From: Bacteroidota bacterium
GTDB lineage: Bacteria > Bacteroidota > Bacteroidia > Bacteroidales > FEN-979
DNA: 64,000 nucleotides
Reading direction: 5' to 3'
Assembly: GCA_026391735.1 (NCBI GenBank)
Contig: JAPLDL010000001.1
Span: forward strand, 31,984-95,983
Within the stretch, counting starts at the first letter, position 1. Each line of letters opens with the position of its first letter. The notes under the pieces were generated by a model that made no database searches, had not been told where the DNA came from, and was given only the letters and a program-made list of their open reading frames with translations. The position numbers and the translations under genes were made by a program. Of the stretch, positions 8,389-17,400 are shown piece after piece.

Positions 8389-10083
8389 CTACCGCGAATT
8401 ATTCATGAACTTTGTTTGGAAATCTTCCCATACTTCCGGACCAAGGTCGGCCAGTACATGGTCTTTGAGCAGACCCCCGTCCTGGAGGACGATTCCTGCA
8501 TACCTGGGCGACCCGGGCTGAGCCGAAAAGGCAAGAAAATCCCTGAGACGGCTGAATTCGCCGCTTAACCAGGTCTTGAATTTGTCGGCCATCGACATGA
8601 ACTCAATTTCCCTCAGCCAGTTTTCGGGTTCAATGGTGTATACCCAGCCGCCGGCATAAGGAGACGTATTGATCACCGATGAATTGACCAGCAATTCATG
8701 GTTCTGGGTTTTGATAGTCCCTGATACAGGTGAGTATATTATAAGATGTTTCCCTTTTTGAATCAGAATGCAAAGCTGGTCTCCCTTCTTGATCCTGATG
8801 CCCGGGTTCTTCATCCCGATGCTGGTGATAGGTCCGGTAACATGCTGCAGGAAATCATTGATGCCGATTTTTACTGTCCCGTCCTGCTCCATGAAGGCCC
8901 AGGTATGGGTTTTGTCAAAATACAACCCCTTGGGAAGGATCAGATCTTTCTCGTCAAATGCTGAGGGCTTTATGTAAATGGAATCCATGAGCCTTGTCTT
9001 GTTCTTCCGGTATCGGCGGATGATAAGGTCCAGGAAGAAACTACATGCGACTAAAAGAACGAGGATCAGTAAAACATTCTTTGCGACAGAATTCGTTTCC
9101 TTGGGGGTCTCCGTATAAACCGGGGTGCTGATCAGTTTGTCCATCTGTGATTGCCTCTCGTTGTTAACCAGATCGGAATACCCATTGGCAGGAAGCAGAT
9201 CCTGCCCTGTAGTAAGAACCCAGTTCAGAAAAGCAATCTCCGGCACTCCTGCAGGCCTTGTTTTGGATATGCAATAAATGTTGTTGGTCAATGCTTTCGG
9301 GTATTTTCCGATCCATACTCCTCTGGTGAAATCCTGGAAATTATCATAGATATTCTCCATATAATCCAGTTTCCTATTACCGTTCTTGTCGATCGGCATT
9401 AGCAGGATATTTTCGGAAAACGTCGAAGAATTCGGGTTGAGGATATCAGTAAGCCTGCAAAATCCTATTGCGTATGGATCCTTCTGAACTACCGAGATCA
9501 AAGTTTTAGGATCCTCAGTTTTCAGTTCCTCAATGAAAGACCGGTCGGCCTGAGTAAAATTGCAAACCCCTGTTTTCGTAAAATCATCATTCAGGATAAT
9601 ATACTTCACCGGGGATGGCTGTCTGTTATCGAGTAAAGTTCCCCATTCCATTTTACCCGGGACCTTCAGACTTTGGGCTAGAGCGGAGGGGGAAATACCT
9701 TTCTCGAAAATTTCTTTAAGGAAGGGATTTCTTGAGCTGATCACGGGAACTATAATCTCCCTGCCCACTACAATCTGGAACATAGGGCCCTGCTTTTCCG
9801 TTGCAGGAAGTTCCCTGGAAACGAAACAAATATTTCCCCCTGCATTAATAACGGAGCGGATACCAGTCTCTTCAGTTTTAATGACATTAACAATCTGCCC
9901 CGGATTTGCAATGGCATATTCTACTGCCCATCGGCTAGCCAGGTCATAAAGTTCTGGACTGCTGTAAACACTGATTGACTGAGGTGCAGGCTGATTGTTT
10001 TTTGTATTTGCTCCCTTACTATTTAAACTGCTGCAAAAGAAAATTGCAAGCAAGCAAAGAATGGGGATGATTTTTGTTTTCAT
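8389..10083 (-). CDS. Periplasmic binding protein - TM - GcvH-like fusion
   Basis: First gene of the run: 564 residues with an unusual architecture. A signal peptide (about 1-24) leads to a PstS-like solute-binding domain (about 35-320: ISVYSSPELYDLA, ICFVSREL, GFCRLTDI, GVWIGKYPKAL). A single TM helix (336-355) is followed by the basic RRYRKNK, placing the C terminus in the cytosol. There a GcvH-like domain (about 385-490: HTWAFMEQDGTVKIGI, IKKGDQ, IYSPVSG, SPYAGGWVYTI) ends in the same 50-residue extension as the 5496-6224 protein. The lipoyl-Lys position is again Gly (G444), followed by K445. It resembles a transmembrane ligand sensor or scaffold more than a transporter, and no ABC permease or ATPase is nearby. 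A sigma-54 promoter precedes it. Ligand and role are unknown; an oxyanion is a guess from PstS likeness. Confidence 0.85.
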   Translation of the reverse strand: MKTKIIPILCLLAIFFCSSLNSKGANTKNNQPAPQSISVYSSPELYDLASRWAVEYAIANPGQIVNVIKTEETGIRSVINAGGNICFVSRELPATEKQGPMFQIVVGREIIVPVISSRNPFLKEIFEKGISPSALAQSLKVPGKMEWGTLLDNRQPSPVKYIILNDDFTKTGVCNFTQADRSFIEELKTEDPKTLISVVQKDPYAIGFCRLTDILNPNSSTFSENILLMPIDKNGNRKLDYMENIYDNFQDFTRGVWIGKYPKALTNNIYCISKTRPAGVPEIAFLNWVLTTGQDLLPANGYSDLVNNERQSQMDKLISTPVYTETPKETNSVAKNVLLILVLLVACSFFLDLIIRRYRKNKTRLMDSIYIKPSAFDEKDLILPKGLYFDKTHTWAFMEQDGTVKIGINDFLQHVTGPITSIGMKNPGIRIKKGDQLCILIQKGKHLIIYSPVSGTIKTQNHELLVNSSVINTSPYAGGWVYTIEPENWLREIEFMSMADKFKTWLSGEFSRLRDFLAFSAQPGSPRYAGIVLQDGGLLKDHVLADLGPEVWEDFQTKFMNNSR

Positions 10084-10119
10084 GGCTTTATTATTTCTGA
10101 TTCATTGTATTATTATCTA

Positions 10120-10135
10120 TGCAATAATGATGCCA
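10120..10135 (-). promoter_or_regulatory. Sigma-54 promoter (-24/-12)
   Basis: On the minus strand the bases read TGGCAT, five bases, then TTGCA, against the consensus TGGCAC-N5-TTGCW. The GG and GC pairs are intact and correctly spaced, with one mismatch in the -24 hexamer. The predicted start is near 10109, about 26 bases ahead of the ATG at 10083. The operon it heads ends with a GAFTGA-bearing activator, which strengthens the call. Confidence 0.8.
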
Positions 10136-10291
10136 GAGCAAAAAAATGAATGTAAATACAAGAAAACCAGTGAAATACAAATTTAATGTTTAAAAAATAA
10201 ACAAGACGAAATGTTGAATAAATATACAGTTATTTCATTCATCATGTTTAAAAGATTGAATATCAATGATATTAAAGCCACTGTTTAATTA

Positions 10292-10307
10292 TTCAACAGA
10301 TGTTGAA
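10292..10307. promoter_or_regulatory. Inverted repeat, candidate activator-binding (UAS) site
   Basis: TTCAACAGATGTTGAA is a perfect 7-base inverted repeat with a two-base spacer. It lies about 185-200 bases upstream of the predicted sigma-54 start, a usual distance for NtrC-type enhancers bound by Fis-like helix-turn-helix dimers. Further half sites lie nearby: TGTTGAA at 10212-10218, ATCAACA at 10311-10317, and a looser ATTGA/TCAAT pair at 10255-10267. The rest of the 332-base gap (10084-10415) is AT-rich and holds no gene that I can see. Binding by the 2383-3723 regulator is inferred. Confidence 0.6.
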
Positions 10308-10415
10308 AAAATCAACAATGAATAAAATATGAAAAATGTGGATTGAACTTCTTCTATACGGTGAGAGGTCCTGCGAGTGAAGCTGTTTATCGTATTATGG
10401 AATAGAGATGTAAGG

Positions 10416-12395
10416 TTATAAATAGAATATCAGCCTGATAAACGCTCCAGGGCTATCCGGGTTATTACCCGTGACAATACTGCCTTCATGAGCATCAATG
10501 ATCAGTTTGACCAGAGCGAGGTCAAACCCGACAGTACCGGAGTACTGTTTATCCATATAAGTGAGGTACAGGTTGATTTTCTCGGGGATTCCTTCGGGGA
10601 ATCCAGCGCCCTGATCCTGCACTGTGCATAACAGAGATTCCTTTTGCAAATTGACCGATATAGCAATAATTCCCTCATAAGGAGAATACCGGATGGCATT
10701 CCCGATCAGGCATTTCAATGCAATCTTCAAGAGTGCGCAGTCTCCTTGTATCTCGGTTTCAAGTGCATTTCCTTCCTGATGAATAACTAATTTCTTAGGC
10801 TGCAATGCATCCTGCATTTCGCTGATCGTTTCGCCGACGAGCTGCTTTATCCAAACAGGTTCCTTAACAAAGCCCGACTGTGCCTGCATCTCGGTAAGCA
10901 GCAAAGCAGCTTTTGAGAATGTTTCAAGCCTTGTGGCGGACGTATTCATTTCATCAATTACGTGTGAGAATTCCGATGACTGCAATTCCTCTTTCAGCAG
11001 CTGGGTAAATCCCAGGATACCGTTAAGAGGGGTCCTTACTTCATGGCTTATAAGATGAAGGAATTCGGTTTTGGACTCGTCGAGGGAGACCAGCGATTTG
11101 TTGATCCGTTCGAGATGGTCATGAGTGGTTTTAAGTTCTGACGACATCTCTTCGATCTGGTTGAACTCTCTGGAGAATTTGCGGGAAAACAATGCAGCCT
11201 GGGAGAAAAACAATAACAAGAACCCATAAGGAAGGGAATTAAAGGTATTGACGATGTAGTTATCAAAAAGCACCTCATTAATGGCAGCAAGGAACATCAG
11301 CGTATATCCGGTGAGAATAATTGCAGCACTGTCCTGTCGCTGCACAGTTGCCCTAAGGACTACAACAAAGGTGTATACCAGGAGCCCCAGTGAATACAAT
11401 TCCATATAAATCACCAGGGAGGAGGAAAAAGAGACAGGTGTTACACAAGTAAGTAAAGACATTGCAGCGGCGACAAGAGTCGTCAGGAGCAATACCGGTT
11501 TTGGAAAAGCCTTCCTGAAATGGGAGTTTATATAATAGACTGCAAAGGGTAATAGCAGGTAGAAACTTAAGAAGTCAAGCCTTACTATCAGTTCCCAGGG
11601 TATCCCAGGAAACAATGAGACCAGGAACTGTTCGCCAGTCACCAGGCTTCTGATGACCGAAAGCAAAAGGAAGATGCTGAAAAATAAGGCTGGTTTTTCC
11701 TGCCTTCTGAAGAGGAATAGGGTAAAGAGGTATATCATCATAAAGATAAAAGCGCCGCAAAGAAAGAATTCCAGAACCATAGCCCTTTCTCTTGAGCGCT
11801 TTATATCCTTGGCTAATCCCAGTCCGATCGAATACCACAATCCTCCTTTCCAGAAATTAAAATTTGATACCCTGACCACGATACTGATCGTGTCGGAGCC
11901 GGGGGGCAGCAAGGTGACAAGAGGAGCAAATTCAGGCCGCGTTTCGGCTTTTGTTCTGCCCGGGATTCCATTTCGGGCTATCAGGGAGTCGTTCACAAAC
12001 AAAGTATATGCACAACCCGCTCCCGGTATTTTCAGAGCCAGTTGTTGTGGGCCCCTGTTCAGCAGGACTTTGAGCCGGTAGCTTGAATACCCTGTTCCAG
12101 GTAGTTTTTCCGATCTCAGGTGATACCCTTTCCATGCCCGGGGAACTTTTATAAAATACCGGTCCCGAACAGAATCAAATCCATGTGAACTAAGAAATTC
12201 ACCATAGCGGAAGTCCCAGAGTCCGTCAAGACGGATAATCCCGTTATCCTGAAAGTCCCATTTCCGCAAATCAATCACACCGTTAACGGCTTTCGGTACA
12301 CGGTTTTGTTGTTCAGCTGAGCAGGATCCCAAAATGCAAGACAAAGCAAGCAGTAAAATTACGAACGGGGCAAATCCTTGAATTTTGCATATCAT
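10416..12395 (-). CDS. 7TM-DISM sensor histidine kinase (intact His)
   Basis: A 659-residue membrane kinase. I start it at the ATG at 12395, because the longer frame runs back into the preceding gene and this ATG directly precedes a lipoprotein-like signal ending ILGSC. Order: periplasmic jelly-roll domain of the 7TMR-DISM extracellular type (LDGLWDFRYGEF, GTGYSSYRLKVLL, FVNDSLIARNG), seven TM helices, short coiled coil, HisKA with FLHLISHEVRTPLNGILG (H451), and HATPase with N box GNAIRYSP and DQGAGF. The G2 box reads VGFDLALVK, with Asp where canonical kinases have Gly. DISM outer domains are thought to bind carbohydrates or similar small ligands. Its paralogue starts just upstream on the same strand and ends 35 bases away. 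No receiver gene is adjacent except 2383-3723. Confidence 0.92.
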   Translation of the reverse strand: MICKIQGFAPFVILLLALSCILGSCSAEQQNRVPKAVNGVIDLRKWDFQDNGIIRLDGLWDFRYGEFLSSHGFDSVRDRYFIKVPRAWKGYHLRSEKLPGTGYSSYRLKVLLNRGPQQLALKIPGAGCAYTLFVNDSLIARNGIPGRTKAETRPEFAPLVTLLPPGSDTISIVVRVSNFNFWKGGLWYSIGLGLAKDIKRSRERAMVLEFFLCGAFIFMMIYLFTLFLFRRQEKPALFFSIFLLLSVIRSLVTGEQFLVSLFPGIPWELIVRLDFLSFYLLLPFAVYYINSHFRKAFPKPVLLLTTLVAAAMSLLTCVTPVSFSSSLVIYMELYSLGLLVYTFVVVLRATVQRQDSAAIILTGYTLMFLAAINEVLFDNYIVNTFNSLPYGFLLLFFSQAALFSRKFSREFNQIEEMSSELKTTHDHLERINKSLVSLDESKTEFLHLISHEVRTPLNGILGFTQLLKEELQSSEFSHVIDEMNTSATRLETFSKAALLLTEMQAQSGFVKEPVWIKQLVGETISEMQDALQPKKLVIHQEGNALETEIQGDCALLKIALKCLIGNAIRYSPYEGIIAISVNLQKESLLCTVQDQGAGFPEGIPEKINLYLTYMDKQYSGTVGFDLALVKLIIDAHEGSIVTGNNPDSPGAFIRLIFYL

Positions 12396-12430
12396 TATGG
12401 ACCAATGCCTTATATTTTCTCTTTTGCTCT

Positions 12431-14434
12431 TCACTCGTTCAACTGATTTGGGCCGGCCGGCACTGAAAAAATAAGTTTTATGCAAGCCCCGGGTTCGTTC
12501 CTGTTATTGCCTGCGTCTATCGCAGCTCCATGTGCATCAATGATCAGCTTCACCAAAGCCAGGTCGAGCCCGACATGACGGTCAATATGTTCTTCACCCA
12601 GGCTGAAAAGCTTAAACATGTTTTGCAGTGCTTTATCCGAGAAACCTGATCCTGAGTCAGTAAATAAGAGAGTGACTTTGCCATTGCCAGCCTCGGTGCT
12701 CACTGTTACTTCTCCTTCCGGCTGCGAATACTTTATTGCGTTATCAAGGATACTTTCACAACAGATCAACAGAAGAACAGGATCGCCTGTTACACCAGCC
12801 TCTGCCTGATCTATGGAGAGTCTGACCCTGATATTCTTTTCTTCAATTTTCGGTTTAAGTTTCAACAATGCACTCTCAACCAATTCAGTCAGGATTACCG
12901 GATTTTTCTCAAGGGCTACCTGCCGGTCCTGAAGCTCAGTGATCATCAACGCAACCTTGGAGAATTTTTCAAGTCGTTTCGCTGAAATATCCAGGTATTC
13001 AATGATCCCTGAAAGATTAGCCGATTGAAGGCGGGATTTAAGAATACCGGTGTATCCCAGGATACGGTTCAGCGGCTTTCTGATATCGTTGCTGATCATA
13101 TGCAGGAACTCTCCTTTAGCCTTATCCAGCTGGCTCAAAGCGCGGTTTGCTTTTTCAATATTGGAGTTAGCCCATTTCAGTTCCCCCGAAAGGGTTTCGA
13201 TCTGGTGAAATTCCCTGGAGAATTTGCGTGAAAAGAGGATGGTCTGGGAAACGAACATGCCAAGCACCCCCACCGGCAATGTAAACCAGGCCTGGGTTAT
13301 ATCATTATAAAACAGGATCTCATTTACAGTAGCAAGGAGGAGGAATATATAACCACAAAGGAAAACCCATGCATTATCACGTTTGCGGATAATCGAGAGG
13401 ATAATGATATAGAAAAAGTAAAAAGCGATCACCAGGCAGTAAAGTTCGGCATAGGGGACAAATAGGGAGTAGAATATTCCGCGTGTGAATAACGTAATAA
13501 AACTCAAAAGGCTGATTACCGTGAGATTTAAACGGAGCAGTAAACGGGAAACTTCAGCAGGGAATAATGACCGGAAATACATGATAAAGACCGGGATAAG
13601 CCAGTAAAAGCTCAGCAGGTCGATTTTGTTTATCAATTCCCATCCTGAACCAGGAAAGAGGTTGAGCAGCGTGATTTCTCCCGTGACCGTTGTCCGTATG
13701 CCGCAGATCAGCAGGAAAAGGCTGAAATACAAGGCGGCTTTTTCTTTTGGCCGGGAGATAAAAAATGTGACCAGGTAAAGGAAAAGAAAAAGGCATGCAC
13801 CGGCCAGGATGTATTCTCCGATCATTTGCTTTTCAAGTTGGCGGATGACCATTTCCCGTGGCCCCATCGTAATAGGGTACCATAGACCGGCTTTTGAGTA
13901 ATGAAAATTTGAAACATGAAAAACCAGGGAGACTGTATCTTGTTGGGGAGTAAATTCAACCAAAGCCACTTTTATTCCCGGGATGGTCGCTTTTTTTGTT
14001 GTACCTGCCACACCGCATCGGGCAATGACCGTGTCATTAAGCAGCAGGGTGTATGCAGTACCAATAACAGGTATATGTAAAGCCAGGTGATTCAAATGCC
14101 GAGGTAACAGGATCTTAAGCCTGTAGCTCGCATATCCGGTATCGGGCAGGTGCTTGTTTTTTCTCAGATATTTATTCCATTCCCCAGGCACGGTTGCATA
14201 AACCGGATGGGCCAATGAATCGAAATCCCTTGATCCCAGGAATCTGTTAAAACAGAAAGCCCATTGGCCATTTAGCTGCAAAATAGAACCGGCTGATAGG
14301 GTATCCCCGCGCAGATCGAGAAGGCCTGCCGAAACCTGTTTTTCTGACGGATTGTCTTTGCCCCGGGAACAGGAAACCAGGAGCAGGAAACAGCAAAAGA
14401 TTACTATGTAATGGACACGAAGTTTCATTACCAT
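12431..14434 (-). CDS. 7TM-DISM kinase paralogue lacking the phospho-acceptor His
   Basis: A 667-residue paralogue of the neighbouring kinase with the same order: lipoprotein-like signal (LLVSC), jelly-roll domain (LNGQWAFCFNRF, DTGYASYRLKILL), seven TM helices, HisKA-like dimerisation helix and HATPase. In the H box it reads MISNDIRKPLNRILG: codon AAC gives Asn (N449) where the sister gene has CAT His. The ATP-binding boxes remain (DNAIKYS, DSGSGF, VGLDLALVK). It should therefore bind ATP and possibly dimerise, but cannot autophosphorylate at the normal site. It may act as a pseudokinase partner, or phosphorylate the sister in a mixed dimer. It precedes the intact kinase by 35 bases, so they should be co-expressed. 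Confidence 0.9.
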   Translation of the reverse strand: MVMKLRVHYIVIFCCFLLLVSCSRGKDNPSEKQVSAGLLDLRGDTLSAGSILQLNGQWAFCFNRFLGSRDFDSLAHPVYATVPGEWNKYLRKNKHLPDTGYASYRLKILLPRHLNHLALHIPVIGTAYTLLLNDTVIARCGVAGTTKKATIPGIKVALVEFTPQQDTVSLVFHVSNFHYSKAGLWYPITMGPREMVIRQLEKQMIGEYILAGACLFLFLYLVTFFISRPKEKAALYFSLFLLICGIRTTVTGEITLLNLFPGSGWELINKIDLLSFYWLIPVFIMYFRSLFPAEVSRLLLRLNLTVISLLSFITLFTRGIFYSLFVPYAELYCLVIAFYFFYIIILSIIRKRDNAWVFLCGYIFLLLATVNEILFYNDITQAWFTLPVGVLGMFVSQTILFSRKFSREFHQIETLSGELKWANSNIEKANRALSQLDKAKGEFLHMISNDIRKPLNRILGYTGILKSRLQSANLSGIIEYLDISAKRLEKFSKVALMITELQDRQVALEKNPVILTELVESALLKLKPKIEEKNIRVRLSIDQAEAGVTGDPVLLLICCESILDNAIKYSQPEGEVTVSTEAGNGKVTLLFTDSGSGFSDKALQNMFKLFSLGEEHIDRHVGLDLALVKLIIDAHGAAIDAGNNRNEPGACIKLIFSVPAGPNQLNE

Positions 14435-14480
14435 GCAACCTCAGGTATTCATCATCAGGAAAGCAATACTACCTTCTTGT

Positions 14481-14488
14481 CAAAGATA
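14481..14488 (-). promoter_or_regulatory. Bacteroidota -7 element for the kinase pair
   Basis: The minus strand reads TATCTTTG, an exact TAnnTTTG match, 46 bases upstream of the ATG at 14434. No convincing -33 TTG is seen at the expected distance. It lies between this pair and the end of the tricorn-like gene, supporting separate transcription. Confidence 0.5.
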
Positions 14489-14493
14489 ATACA

Positions 14494-17400
14494 TTATTTC
14501 AATAATTCCTTCACAGCTGCTTCTATTTGCTGGTCGTGTCCCGAAGAAAGAACGCCGGGGTCATTAGCCACTTTAATATCCGGTTCCAGCTGGTTATTTT
14601 CACAGAAGCGTCCGTCAGGCATCCGCCATCCGCCCATAGGGATACCAAAAACAAGGGTCGGATCGATCTGGCTCTCCCACCACACAAAGGTCCCCGTGCC
14701 GGGAACAGGCATGCCGACGGTCTTCCCAATATTCTTGAGTTTATAGGCAACCGGGAACAAATGAGCATCGGAATAATTACTTTCGCCTATCAGCACAATG
14801 GACGGCTTAACCCATTTGTCGGTGGGTTCGGAACCTACATACTGTCCGTGTGGAATAATGTCGATATACTTTTTCCCGCTCAGGAAATCGGATAGCTGTT
14901 CATGAATGTTCCCTCCACCGTTAAAACGGGTATCCACAATAAGGGCTTTCTTTTCAAAATTACGCCCCAGTGCTTCCTCGAACACTACCCTCATGCTGGC
15001 GTCATCCATTGAGCGTACATGCACGTAGCCAATTTTCCCGCCCGAAAGTTGTTCCACTTCGAGGCGGCGGTTCTTCACCCAGCGTTTGTACAGCAATTCG
15101 TTGGCTTCGCCAATGCTGACAGGCTTTACGCTTTCTTCCCAGCGTTCGCCTGTTGCAGGGTCGAAAACCGAGAGAAGGGTAAGTTTTCCGGTTTTCCGGT
15201 TCAGGACAGAGTAAAAATCCATGGTATCCTTAATCTCAAGGCCGTCGATCTTTTCAATGATGCATCCCGCCTTCACTTTTGAAACTGCTTTATCCACAGG
15301 TCCGCCTTCAATGACCTCTGATATCTTTAATCCCTGGCCCTTAAATGCGTAGTCAAAGAAAAGTCCGAGGTCGGCAGTCTGGTCTGTATTCGGCTTGCCT
15401 GAACGGTAACCGCAACCGGTATGGGAAGCATTCATCTCGCCCAGCATTTCGCTAAGCATCTCAGCGAAATCATAATTGTTGGCTATATACGGAAGGAACT
15501 TCGTATAGACTTTATAGTAATAATCCCAATCGACACCCTGCATATCCACCACGTAGAACTTTTCCTTGAACTGTCTCCAGGCATGGTTAAAAATATATAA
15601 ACGCTCATCGGCTGGCTTGATCAGCATTTCTCCCGAGGTTTTCAGAGGTTCCGCCTTGCCGCTTTCGGCGTCGATCTTCATAGGTTTGCCATCAGCAAGC
15701 GTTAAAATAAATTTGCCGTCCGACGAAAGCTGGATGCTTGCGCTTTTAGCCCCGATCTTGGCAAACAGCTTGGTTTCCTTTGCCCTGAGATCAGTCATCC
15801 AGAGGTCGTTGTCCTTTTCAAAACTAGTCAGGTAATACAGCTTTTCACAGTCTTTTGACAGCAGCCAATCGCTGGCCGGGGAAGTGTGAAGAGTAAGTTT
15901 TGCTTTGCGCTCGGTAAGGTTTTCCCAGTCGATCATCACCTTTACTTTCGAGGAATCCTTTGCAGCAGAATCCGGTTTGGCTTTTTTATCTGTCCCGGCT
16001 TTTGACTTTGCATCAGCTTTGGCTTTGTCTTCGGATTTCTTTTTCTCCTTTTCTGCCTTTTCTTCCTGCTCTTTTACAAGAGCCAGCTCTTCCTTAGAGA
16101 GTTTGAATCTGTCGAAGGCAGCCCTGGTAAGGAACATGGCATAAACATCGTCGCTCGAAAGGTTGCCGCCCTGGTCGCGGGTGCCGTCGCGGTCGCTTCC
16201 CCAGATGAACATTTTGCCGTCGACCGACCATTTTGGAACATAATCATTATAGCCGCTGAGGGTCAGGTTATGGATTTCACCCTTGCCGTCGGCCGAGACA
16301 AGTCCGACTTCAGGCGTGAAGACCCTGTCGGGATATGAAAACTGGACCAGGAACCATTTGCTGTCGGGCGACCATTGATAATACTGGTCCCCGTCGGCAT
16401 AGGAATAATTCACGTTTGATGGCATTATCGTCCTCGTCGTTTTACTGGCCAGGTTAATGACTTTGAGCACTACCCTGTTTTCAAGATAAGCTACTTCCTT
16501 GCCATCAGGAGAATATTCGGGCTGAAATTCTTCAGCTTCGGTTGCAATAAGCGGTTCTGCTTTCAAAACAGTTGAAGCATAGAAATACGGTTCCTCTTTT
16601 CTGACAATGGAAGTTGTATATACATCCCAACTGCCATTAACCTCTGCTGCATAAACCAGTGAACGCCCGTTGGGACTGAAGCTCACGCTGCGTTCCTGGT
16701 AAGCCGTATTTGTTATTCGCTTGGTAATTCCCCCGTCCACACTGGTAACGAAGATCTCGCCCCGGAAAACATAAGCATATTCTTTCCCGTTGGGAGACAG
16801 CCTCATTTCGGTGAACCCGTCATTGACCGGGGTGATGCGTTCCTGAGGAGAGCGGCCGTCGGCACTGATCTTTATAACGACTTTCTTAGGTTCGTTTCCG
16901 GCCTGGAGGGTATAAATCTCGCCATCATATGTAAAACAAAGGATATTGTTTTTTGACCTTGTAAGAAAACGAACCGGGTTTTTCGAAAAATGGGTGATGG
17001 CGCTGGTTTTGGAAGGATCCGAAAGCGAGCTTTTGTAAATGTTAAAGGAGCCGCTTTGTTCGCTCAGGTAATAGAAATCATTATCGTTGGAGTCGAACAC
17101 CGGATTACGGTCCTCCCCGGCGAAACTTGTAAGTTTTGTATATTTTGCAGTATTGAAATCGTAAACCCAGATGTCACGCGCGATAGCAGAAGTGTGATGC
17201 TTACGCCACTCGTTTTCATATCCTTTGATGTCTTCAAAAATAATTTTATCGCCTGTGGATGTTGGGGTGGCTTCCAGCGCTGGTGTTGGGAGTAATTGCG
17301 AAACCTTCCCCCCGGCAACAGGCACAGTGTAAAGCTCACTCATCAGTGAAATGGGGAATTGTGCATTGGTCGCCAGATCCTGACGGTATGCCGAAAAAAT

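Noticed and set aside
12396..12485. Longer N terminus for the 10416 kinase
   Set aside because: It runs into the end of the preceding gene and puts a basic, non-signal stretch before a clean lipoprotein-like signal; ATG 12395 fits better.
15905..16144. Plus-strand Ser/Phe-rich frame
   Set aside because: Mirror of the Lys/Ala-rich linker of the tricorn-like gene.
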